64,000 bases of DNA from Nematopogon swammerdamellus. Taxonomy: Eukaryota > Arthropoda > Insecta > Lepidoptera > Adelidae. The notes under the pieces are model-generated. The model had not been told where the DNA came from. It saw nothing but the letters and a program-made list of their open reading frames with translations, and did not search any database. Made by a program: the position numbers and the translations under genes. This document shows positions 46,101-56,300 of the stretch, one piece after another (position 1 is the first letter of the stretch; each line of letters opens with the position of its first letter). The stretch covers positions 11,777,361 to 11,841,360 of the forward strand of contig OX336343.1 of the NCBI GenBank assembly GCA_946902875.1, in the 5' to 3' direction.

Positions 46101-46134
46101 AATTTCACGCGAGCGAAGCCGCGGGCAAAAGCTA
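43131..46134 (+). mobile_element. Helitron-like composite repeat with satellite interior
   Basis: Starts with AATAAATCTGTAAGGGATGG and ends GCGGGCAAAAGCTAGTA, as does the compact copy at 52290-52655. Body segments recur twice (43285-43400 and 44115-44240). The GCGAG...GCCGCGG motif occurs inverted at 44324-44360 and direct at 46092-46120. A CTAG 3' end after a short hairpin suggests a non-autonomous Helitron; the class is inferred. Confidence 0.55.
44640..46080. repeat. satellite array with an internal inversion
   Basis: About 20 units of 62-75 bp, each with GCAGCTCGGCCTTCGGCCTC. Units left of about 44915 are inverted relative to those on the right, meeting at AACTATGGGCGATAGTT. The frames running through the array are not genes. 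Confidence 0.9.
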
Positions 46135-46515
46135 GTACCTAATAAAGGCTAATAAAGGGTGAAGATATGCCCTACTTGATCTGATTCACTTTGGCACCAG
46201 GCTAATAATGGATTGCTTAGATGATTTCGAGACTTGGTGACGGACGCCATTTTTGCGCGTGAAATCGGCGCGCCGATTCCGATTTTGAGCGGTAGCGCAT
46301 CTAGTGTTTGACTTGAATAGTCAAACAAATTTGATCTCGCCGCTCCGCTCGCTACCGTGGTATGGTCTCGCCGCGCTAGCGAGCTGCTTCATGCTCCCCG
46401 CCGCCGCTCACTGCCCCGCTCGGCACCGTGGCATTGCTGTTAGAGGCGAGTTTGCCTCTTTGGGCTTTACGCCCATCAATTTATTTTAAATTTAGGATCA
46501 ATATTCAAATATAAA
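46135..46515. other. intergenic, unassigned
   Basis: GC-rich patch at 46330-46450; no credible gene. Confidence 0.5.
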
Positions 46516-46519
46516 GTCA

Positions 46520-46605
46520 ATCAGTCAGTCAGCGTGTATGCGTACACTGCTGGACATACGCATCTCCAATTTTCCTCCAGTCCTCCCCGCCTTCAGCGGA
46601 GTAAA
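46520..46605 (-). mobile_element. LINE-tail repeat, copy 2
   Basis: Inverse of 31556-31640 (ACTGCTGGACATACGCATCT, CCTCCAGTCCTCC). Confidence 0.6.
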
Positions 46606-47130
46606 GAAAATAATACAAATAAGAATGGAACTATAAAGAATACAATGTATTTTAACCTGCATTCCCTTGTAGAAATATAGATATTAGTTTAAGTAAAAAA
46701 AAAAATTCTTAAAAATCCCTTACATATTTATTATTAGTAGTAGGTAGTATGAAACTGTAATGTTTATTTGTGGAGAATTATTTTAAAAACTACAAATATA
46801 AACTAAAACTACCTAAATTAGTTTAAGTAATTGCACATGTAATTAGTAAATTAGGATAGGTTACATTTATTAGGTTAAAGAGTGGCAAGGGATTCTACAT
46901 AATAATTATGGCATAATAGTGTACAGTAGCATAAATGTATCATTTAAAAGTGAGTATATGATCAAATATATTTGGAATAACACCAAAACAATATATTTTA
47001 TCGATAAAACAAACGGCACTAGGTACTCTGACGCCAGCTCTACTTAGCTGGCCCTTAGAGCCGGATTTAGATAGTAGTTGTCAGTGGATGCAATAACGGA
47101 AAGACATTTCCCTCAATGTTGCGTCAACTA
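46606..47130. other. AT-rich intergenic DNA
   Basis: No gene or repeat recognised. Confidence 0.6.
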
Positions 47131-47189
47131 TGTGGCGTCGTTACCGACACAACAATTGGCTACGTCTTCCACATGACGTAACGCGCTGC

Positions 47190-47435
47190 CAGACCACCTT
47201 AAACGTGCCAGAAGTGGGCGGAGTATGAACGCTTGCGCACCATCTAAATTCCGCAGCACCACTACAACTGCAGAAGGAAGTTAGACACTGTATGGAGGTT
47301 TTCAGTGCTAGCAATCTGCTGGCATGGCACCTAACTGAGCGTGGTTTCGCGAGGAGAGGTGACTTTGGCTCTATCGACTGCACCATTGGTCTCTCGGCAC
47401 AGCCACCCATGCTGGTTTACAAAAAAAAAAACCCC
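47190..47435 (+). mobile_element. LINE-type tail fragment
   Basis: GGCATGGCACCTAACT, GGTGACTTTGGCT and GGCACAGCCACCCATGCTGG followed by an A-run. Resembles 49200-49310 and the SINE B tail. Confidence 0.55.
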
Positions 47436-47611
47436 GGGACTATCTGCTTGTCTGGACCGAAAATATCTCGGATTCAGCTCGAAGGACCAGCTAAACAATC
47501 TGCGTCGAATCAGTTTTTTCAACTACTTGTCACTTGAACTAGTTGTCAGTTAACTTAGGTAGGAACGGCTCCCGCAGGACAGCCGTCGGACTTGTCTTTG
47601 CGAGCCGTGTC

Positions 47612-47719
47612 CGCAGAATGGCATGGAGTGTTATAGCGTCGGAAAATGTTGCGACGAGCGCTAGCCGCAGAATGGCGCGGAGTGTCGTAGTGTCGGAGAA
47701 TGTTGCGATGAGCGCCATG
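47612..47719 (+). repeat. two 54-bp tandem units
   Basis: Units start CGCAGAATGGC at 47612 and 47666 with a few differences. Confidence 0.8.
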
Positions 47720-47779
47720 GCACTGAATGACAAGTACGTGGAAGTAAAAGCCACTATAAATTGTATACTGTAGCGGCAA

Positions 47780-49070
47780 TCAAAATGAAATGTAGAGAGA
47801 ATTTTTTTCCGTGTGTCGGTGCCAGGATACGTCAAAACATAAACATATTCAAAACTTATTTAATAGATTTTATTTATAGTGTCGTGCTTAATAGCCACGT
47901 GGTCGCCAACTGCCAACAATCGCAGTCGTATATTATGTGATCACATCTTAAAATGTATAATAATTATTTAATTATTCAATAATAATGATCTCAATTCATT
48001 TTCAGTCCCCAACAGAAAATACAACTAGCTGCTATGCAGTCATACCAAATCATGAAGGGCCTCGTATGTAGATGTAAGAATCACTTCACTTACCACAGCT
48101 GGTAATAATTTTCCAACATGACAAGACAAAATAATATCCCATATTATCTATCTGTAGTGCCTAGAAGAGTATTTAAAGAAATAAAGGAAAAGGTAAAAAT
48201 ACTTTATTCTTATAACACAAAAACATACATAAAATAATACAATAACATCTTATTTTAAGATAATATCTTATATAAAGAACAGAACAATGAATGTAGCATG
48301 GACATTTTAAGAAAATAAAAGATCCTCATATATTTTTCAAATGTAATGTAACACTACAAAAATGTATGAAGGTTGTGAATTGTTTTTGAGATCGAAATAC
48401 TAAAGCCAAAGTTCTTCATTTGAGCTTTCAAAATCGCCCCTTATAATGATGGCAGTTGTTGATGAATACTGTATAAAAATATAATTGATATGTTCTGTGA
48501 TTGATATAAAATGTAAGCAATGGTGATATTCAGTTTTGACAAGAAAGTTTGTAAAGCTGTTTTAAACTGTTTCCTGGTCGCATCGGGCATAAACATAATA
48601 ATGCATTAGTTTGCAGGAAAATTTTACTTATTTCATGATTCTTTGGCAATTCAGTATAAATGCCTACTGATGAAATATCTCATTTTATAAAATCAACTGA
48701 CAGATTTGTGCTTCAGGGAAAAAGAAATATGTACAGTCGCAATATTCAAAATAATTGACAAATTCTGACACCGAATCGATACCAGTGCAACATACTACAA
48801 CACTGACGATGTGGAGTGTGATAATTAATTGATTAACACTGTCGTGCGACAAATTTTATAGTCATACCCATGGCTATTGATTTTTTCCTCAGAGGTTTTA
48901 TGTGTAAAGAATTGCCAAAGAAAATGAGTAATCTTTTATGTAAGTAAATCAATCATGATTATTTAAGCTGGTACCGGCAGTGATATGAAGCTGAAATATA
49001 TATATAGAAGAAGTGTCTTAGATAATTATTATGTACCAATTTTTTGTTATTTATATAAATAAATGAATTT
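47780..49070. other. AT-rich intergenic DNA
   Basis: Stop-rich on both strands; no repeat matched within the window. Confidence 0.6.
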
Positions 49071-49074
49071 TTAC

Positions 49075-49310
49075 AAAACATTTTAATGGCTTAATGAATT
49101 TATTTATTCACTGCAAAGGTGTGGAACGGGCTTCTGGGGAATATCTTTCCCCAACTCCTACAATCCACGGATCTTCAAATCGCGGGTTAAACCTTTCCCC
49201 AGACACATTAGTCCACCACCATGCCGGACTGGCACCTCCTCGGGGATGAAATTGGCTGCGCCTGAGGCTTTGACTTCGGGCACAGCCACCCAGTTCGGAA
49301 GCAATAAAAA
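49075..49310 (+). mobile_element. LINE 3' end (tail shared with SINE B)
   Basis: Coding remnant WNGLLGNIFPQLLQ, then a tail with GGCACCTCCTCGGGGATGAA, ATTGGCTG, CACAGCCACCCA and an A-run. The tail aligns with the last 80 bp of SINE B. Confidence 0.65.
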
Positions 49311-49341
49311 AAGTATAGGACACCCTCGATAGAATCGTTGG

Positions 49342-49595
49342 ATGGACGAAAACATGGTTACTATTGCTCAACGCCACAAATGCACTGTACTACATGTTGG
49401 AGCTAAGAAACCGCACCGGCAATGTTTCATTGATGGAAAGAGGGTGCAGGCAGTACTAATGCAACAGTACCTCGGAGTGACCATTGCGAAGGACTTGAAG
49501 TGGGAAACACATTCTTCCACTACCCGTTTCTGTATCTACGTGATAAGGAAGGCGTTCACTCGACGCTCTACAACCGTGAAAAAAAAAATTAACAA
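49342..49595 (+). mobile_element. CR1-like RT fragment
   Basis: HKCTVLHVGAKKP, YLGVTIAKDLKWETH: the RT thumb region of CR1/Jockey-type LINEs. Interrupted at 49596 by the hAT-like element. Confidence 0.7.
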
Positions 49596-49904
49596 CAAAT
49601 TATCAAAGAGTTTGTATTACGTCGCTGCGCTCCTTTATAGAGCGACCCTATGGGCACACGGCTACGAGAAAGAATGAAGCCCGCTGCGCGGTGTAGTGCG
49701 GGCAGGGGAACGACGTTCGGCTCTTACTCGGGCATGCGCGAACGGAAAGCGTCCAAGCGTAGAAACAATGTATCTCTTATTTTGCAAAATTTAATTTGTA
49801 TTGTAAGTGAGGTTGTAGGTACCTTAATATATTGAATTCATACGGTGCTTACTTTTATTACTTTATCCTATTACTTTAAGTGAGCTAAACTTGTATGTAT
49901 ATAT

Positions 49905-50040
49905 TTGTTTCTCGGAAACGACTCTAACGATTTCGACGAAATTTTATTGTATTTAGATAATGTTAGTTTTTCAAGTTTATTCATCTACATAGATAGGTGT
50001 AGACACCGAGCAAAGCTCGATCGCTCAGATACTTGCCATT
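49905..50040 (+). repeat. dispersed repeat, copy 2
   Basis: Resembles 13615-13735 (TTTCTCGGAAACGACTCT, ATAGATAGGTGTAGAC). Confidence 0.5.
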
Positions 50041-50425
50041 ATGAAAGATTCGTATTTACGACAAATGAGTGAAAAAAAAACATAACATAACAAAAGTTTT
50101 TTAAATCAAAATTTATGAATTTTTAAAATTCAACATTCGAACGAAAACATGATTGAGGTCTTTATTTGGAATTTAACTAAACCTCACACAAAACGTTGCG
50201 GATTATGAGTTAGCTATCACTACTACATTACTATACTAGGAAAACGCAAAGGATGATGGTGTTCGTAAAATGCTCCAAAAATTCAAGCTTATATTGAATA
50301 TCACTCGTTTAGGACTAAAAATAAATGTACAGATAAAGGCTTTAAAATTCCATGCACTCTTTTTCTTCTCTTTTGTAAAGGGGGATTTTTTTTTCTTCTG
50401 ATAACCTTGTAGTTCAGGCAATAAA

Positions 50426-51225
50426 GGAGGTGTAGAGTGCGTGAGCAGGGTCAAATGCGATTTCTTCAGAAACCTGTTCGGGGTGCTTAGGGAGTAAACA
50501 TACTAAAAGTCCTGGCGTCTACGAGGTGAGCCGGAGGGGGCGGGGCCCAAATAAGGTCCTGCTTTTGGGTTTTTCGCTACGATCTCGAAAACGGTGCCCC
50601 GTAGAGAAAAATTGTCTTATACCGAATGAAAGCTCATAAAATTATCTACAACTTCTATTCTTTTCACTTTTTTCAAATTCCGAATCGTTTTCGAGCTACA
50701 CGCTTAGGAAAAGTGAAAATTTTCGAAAAATTTATTTTTACCTCATATTTCTCATCAAACATTCCTTCATATCGTCTAAGCTATTCACCTGAGAAAGATA
50801 TTGTGAAACCAGAAGTTATTGAGAATTCAATTCCCTTCAATTGTGTATGACGATATGAAGGAATGTTTGATGAGAAATATGAGGTAAAAATCAATTTTTC
50901 GAAAATTTTCACTTTTCCTAAGCGTGTAGCTCGAAAACGGTTCGGAATTCGAAAAAAGTGAATAGAATAAAAGTTGTAGACAATTTTATGAACTTTCATC
51001 GGTATAACACAAATTTTCTCTATGAGGCACTGTTTTCGAGATCGTAGCGAAAAACCCAAAAGCAGGACCTTACTTGGGCCCATCCCCCCCCCCGCCCCCC
51101 CTCCCCCCCCCCTCCCCCCCCTCCGGCTCACCTCGTAGACGCCAAGACTTTTAGTATATTTACTCCCTAAGCACCCCGAACAGGTTTCTGAAGAAATCGC
51201 TTTTGACCCTGCCTCTTACACCTCC
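50426..51225. mobile_element. 800-bp foldback element
   Basis: Arms of about 350 bp are inverted copies of each other (GGAGGTGTA...; GAAACCTGTTCGGGGTGCTT; GTAGACGCC...) around a loop at about 50785-50850. The right arm has gained a C-rich run (51083-51121). No coding capacity. Confidence 0.88.
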
Positions 51226-51336
51226 TAATTGAAAATACCAAAGGTACCTAATTGAAAATTACCTAATTGCCATCTTTCACTAAACAAAATTACTCGGAAC
51301 CCAGTATACATACTAAATAGTCCATATTTGGGCGCT

Positions 51337-51668
51337 TTTTTTATGGAATCTGACACAGTTGGCTACCTATATCACCTAGAACATCCGTGATGTCAGCCCA
51401 TAACACCAGGTGAGCTAGGTGCCATGTCGGTGCTTCCCTTCATTTCATGTCGGCTACACTGAACTGGTCGGAAAACACGAACTATTTACATAGCCGTTTC
51501 GACCGACGTTTCGTCAGAGCGGTGGTATCAACCCGGCCGGGATAAACCCTACCACCTAGTAAGGTATGAAGAGAAGGGGCCTACAGGTTAACATGGAATC
51601 CGAACCACGGTCAGCTCCAACGGTCGAGCGGTCACTCATCCAGTACTGACCGCGCTCAGGGTTGCTTA
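51337..51668 (-). mobile_element. SINE family A with 5S-like head
   Basis: Reverse copy; the 5S-like part lies at 51626-51670 (TCACTCATCCAGTACTGACC on the + strand). The tRNA-like first part is missing. Confidence 0.8.
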
Positions 51669-51717
51669 AGAACGAAGTATGCGTGATTTACGTTAAGCTC
51701 ATTCCATTCGTTTCGAA

Positions 51718-52105
51718 TTTTTTTTTTTTATGTAATCCGGTAAGGGTGGCTGGGTTGGAGGGGCCCAAGCGCATGCTCCGACCAGCCAATATCACCTCCG
51801 AGAAGGTAGGTGCCATACCGGAGACTTCCCTGGATTGCTGGCTATACTGGACTAGAGGAGAACACAACCGATCTTACATCCAGTACGGTGGTACCAACCC
51901 AGTCGGCTACAATTTGAGCCTACCACCTAGTAAGGGGCAAGGGAAGGGACCTACAGTTTTACACCGGTTCCGAACGGTGAAGCAGCAGGTATAGCTATGC
52001 ACATAAATTTTTCGTCAGAAAAAACTCATTGGTACACGCCGACGGGATTCGAACCGCGGACCTCTCGCATGAGAAGCCGATGCCCAAACCACTCGGCCAC
52101 CCGCC
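51718..52105 (-). mobile_element. SINE family B, full length
   Basis: tRNA-like head on the - strand: GTGGCCGAGTGGTTTGGGCA and GGTTCGAATCCCGTCGGCG (52035-52104). Central domain 51890-51960, LINE-like tail and T-run at left. Confidence 0.85.
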
Positions 52106-52289
52106 GCTTAAAAAATGGCGGCCATTTTTTGAAAAAATAAAATGCTTCATAAGATACCTACGTGAACATGCGTCGTTTAATAAAGTAACCGAGCTCTAAA
52201 GTCCTTCCATAGAGTATTGACTTTTACTTGGTTTAAAAAAAATACTCGAAAGATCATATCTGCCTCCTATTTTGGAACTTTATCATCAA

Positions 52290-52655
52290 TACCTACTAAT
52301 AATAAATCTGTAAGGGATGGCCATGGAGTAAGTTACTCTGTTTTATGAGATATTGCGTTTGTAGACTCTAGATGTATGATACTAAAACTAAATTGACGAT
52401 TTTTAGAACTATTTTCTGTATGTATATAACTATGTATATTACACCATAGCTCTTAAACCGATCATCCGAATTTGATGAAACTTAGTACAAGCACATTTAC
52501 CTATACGAGACATAGGATAGGCTAAATAAAATTCAGTTCCGGTTACGCTATGATGTGGCTGTCATACAAACCGAAAAGGTACGGGGGCGGGCTTAATTAC
52601 TTTCTTCTTTTTAAATTCGAATTTCACGCGAGCGAAGCCGCAGGCAAAAGCTAGT
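52290..52655 (+). mobile_element. compact Helitron-like repeat
   Basis: AATAAATCTGTAAGGGATGG to GCAGGCAAAAGCTAG|TA; about 85% similar by eye to the ends of 43131-46134. Confidence 0.6.
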
Positions 52656-53180
52656 ACTACTTAAATTAAATACGTAATCACATGAATTATTTATTATATA
52701 AATATTCTGGAAAAAAATATGATTTAGACTTAGCACGTTCTATAGGAAATCCGCCACCGCCGTCGCTCCCGGTTAAAATATCACCAAAATACCAATTCCC
52801 TGTGGAATCTTAGACCATTCACGATTCTAGTCTTCTTATTTGAGTCAGATTTGCAAATTAAAACACAACAGTTGACCATTTTGGCTGAATTTTAGGAATA
52901 AAACTAAGAAATTGATCCCTCTGCATCGCGCGACGGAGCACGGCCGATGACTGCCGATCGGACCCGAACGCGGTTCGTGGCGCTCACCAACGAAGCTTCA
53001 CCTCACCAACGCTCAGATTCTCTCTATAAAGGAGCGCAGCGACGTAATACAAACTCTTTGCAAATTATAATAAAAAAATTTGTGAAAATCAAGTGCACTC
53101 AATAAAGTACACGCATCAGCTTAAAGCTGCTAGTGTGTACTACTAATAACAATAATAATTACAAACAACATTCAATGTTC

Positions 53181-53302
53181 CTAGCGCCTGCGTCGCTTGG
53201 CGCCAGGTCGCTTCTCCTCATCGCTCGCCCCACCCTCCTCATCCTCCCCCTCCACCTCCGCATCGCTGTCCGCCGGCGATAGCACCACTGTACTCGCGTC
53301 AT
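53181..53302 (-). CDS. FANCI: FANCI last exon
   Basis: DASTVVLSPADSDAEVEGED, an acidic run, then KRPGAKRRRR and TAG. Acceptor GTGCAG|AT. Confidence 0.87.
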
Positions 53303-56300
53303 CTGCACACAACATACCACTTTCTCATTTATTTCTTCAGGCATTTGAAAAGATTTGGAAAACTTAGATTTGGATTTAGTGGAGTTTGGTATATTTAACT
53401 CAATTTCGGACTTTTTGTGGGTTGGATCTCTTTTGCATAACTACGTCCATTGTCAAAAGTTCTATAATACAAACCGTGCAGACGCAGGTCCACTGGCATG
53501 AAATGAAGGGAAGCACTGACATGTCACCTAGTTCACCCGGTGTTATGGGCTGACATCACTCATGTTGTAGGTGATGTAGCCAAATCTGTCAGTTTCCATA
53601 AAAAAAAAAACAATTTTGTGTCATCCAATTCACTTTTTTGAATTCGCTCACCGTCTCGATTCTCCTGTTGCATGTCATCTTGTTCGTCTTCGTGTGGCCC
53701 TTGCTGCCCTCGCAGTGCCTCCGCCAGCACCGCCGCCTTTATTCTGAAGTCTCGGGCCGATCCCAATGGTAAGTAATGCCCGAGATTCAACTGGAAATGG
53801 ATGACAATATTTCAGGGTCATAGAATTCGTTTCAGTGACCGATATCTCTTGTCGCTCTCGCATCCATCTGATCCGAATGCACTGGTGAAGACTCGTCTAT
53901 AGACATACATGTCTATCAATATTAAGTCGCCGAGTGGTTTTGGCATCGGCTTCTCATGCGAGAGGTCCGAGGTTCGAATCCCGTCGGCGTGTACCAATGA
54001 GTTTTTTCTGACGAAAAAAATTACGTGCATATCTACACTGCTGCTTCACCGTTCGGAACCGGTGTAAAACTGTAGGTCCCTTCCCTTGCCCCTTACTAGG
54101 TGGTAGGCACAAATTGTAGCCGACTGGGTTGGTACCACCGTACTGGATGTAAGATGGCCCCATAGCAGCCTCGGTTGTGTTATCCTCTAGTCCAGTACAG
54201 CCAGTAATCCAGGGAAGTCTCCGGTATGGCACCTAACTTCTCGGAGGTGATATTGGCTGATCGAAGCGTGTTCTTTGGCACCCTCCGACTCTGCAAACCA
54301 TACCGGATTACATAAAAAAAAAATATATGGTATATACCAGGGGAGATGCCGGCGTTCACTCACTTGCACGCTAACGCACACAAACATTCGCAAATTTGAA
54401 TCAATGGCCCTGTCGAGCACATTACTCAACTATTTCGGAGTGGTTGAAATCTGTAAGTAGTTTCCCTGCGTCCTAGTCAAAGCAGACTAGCTGACGAGGG
54501 CTTGATGCGAGCCGAAACGTGAAGCATGCGCGGGAAATTTAGAGTGGCCACTCGCTAGTTCCGACCTCGATTAATACCCTCCTCTACTGCCGATGGGCCC
54601 GGATATGTTCGGTGAAGCCATCGCAAGCTTAGTTCCACACCTTCCTGTGTGTGAGTAAATGTGAGAGTTACTTATTGCATCGTTATTAACTCAAACTCAA
54701 CATAGGTTCGTTCTCAACCTTAGTTCTGTTGGCGAGCAGAATGACGTTCTTGCTGAAGTGTTCGGCAGCGAAGACGAGTCGCGGCACGAGGCGCGTGTCC
54801 CGCAGCACCTTGTCCTTGCCCTGCGTGGTCTGCGAGGACTCCACGTACAGCACCAAGTTGTCCAGCACGCTGGACAGTGGCCGGCCGCATGTGCTCAGCA
54901 CTCGCTCTAGCCTGTATATACATATATTGTACGCGCGCGAGCATATGCGCCGCGTAAGGAATGCGGCCAACACCCGCGCTAACCCCCGCGCGGCAGGATG
55001 CGGGTGGGAAGCGCGCTTCCTCTTCCCCCTTTACTTCTGGCCGCGCAGCGCATGTGCTCGCGCGCCGATAATATGTATATGGTAAATTTTTTTTGTACAT
55101 GATCAAAATAATTAATCAATAGTCCTACACTATAGCGCACATTATTTAGTTAAGCAGCTAGCTAAGTTGTCAGCGGGGCTATCTCAGCGGTACTGCTACA
55201 AATATTACCGCAGCGGGAGATTCCGTAAATTTTAGCAGCAGTATCGCATGCCTTAATCTATGACAAAATGGTTTAATCTATGATGCTACACCCGTATGAC
55301 CGCTGCTAGCGACTGCGGCTGAAAGAGAATATAGCTCAGTAGGTCGCACACGTTCCGTGTGGACATCTCAATGGTGAGTTTAACCCTGCAAGTCCTGACT
55401 TACGGCCGTAATCACCACCTTCGGCTACATGTAGCTGTCAGTTATCTCCTGTCAAATGTAAGAGAAATGTCACTGTAACTGACAAATAACTGTCGGACTA
55501 AAGCTAACCAAAATTGGCGAAAATGGGGTTAAACGAACAACTGCGCAATTAAATTTGCTACCTACTTGACTAAACTTCATCAGTACTAAACTTAATTCCA
55601 TTAAGTTGCATCCGTAGACAGATTTAAGGCCGCTGCATACGTAGCGGGACGCCGGCGGGGCGGGGGCGGGGCGAGCTTTTCTGCAGAATCCTCAGGAACT
55701 AGTGCAAGCACGTGTTTATACGCGACGGGGCGGGAGCGGAGCGGCGGCGGAGCGGGAGCGGAGCGGGATATAATATATTCTTATGGAGAATATTTCTCCG
55801 CTCCGCTCCGCTCCCGCCGGCGCCCCGCTACGTATGCAGCGGCCTTAAGAGGGGCTATGTATGGAGTATAGATTTAGCCGTACCACCACCGCCGACCGCC
55901 GACTCGTAGCAGGTCTATTTTATAGATCCTGAAATGATTGTCGACACCACCTTATGTCCGCCCAATACACCTTGTTCAGTGAACACCAGTTGAGAAGTGA
56001 ATGGTCACCTAATGTTCTGGACATATTGTGCGGAGGTACGTTGGAGGCGCGCGACGAGCGCTGTGAGCTGCGCGTAGAGACGCACGGCGGCGTGCAGGAC
56101 GCGGTCGCTGCCGGCGCCCACCGAGCAGCACAGCGCCGCCAGCCGCGCCAGCCGCCCGCCCACCAGGCACAGCTGCACCACACCAGACTTGTCCAGCTCC
56201 AGCAGCTCTGGGGGATCATCGTACACCTTACCACTCATATTTGAACATTTTATAGAGTATCTCAATAGGGTATTTTCTAAATATGTTGAGTTTTAGAAAG

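Larger units (their letters stand above)
49604..53060. mobile_element. 3.46-kb hAT-like element without transposase
   Basis: 39-bp perfect inverted ends starting CAAAGAGTTTG and ending TTTATAGAG, with the 8-bp duplication CAAATTAT at 49596-49603 and 53061-53068. The interior holds a foldback element, two SINEs and a Helitron-like copy, leaving about 1.6 kb of its own. No transposase frame. It lies in a LINE fragment and about 120 bp beyond the FANCI stop. Confidence 0.87.

Noticed and set aside
52035..52104. tRNA gene
   Set aside because: It is the head of SINE B; the same head with the same body occurs at 53923. No independent tRNA gene is supported.
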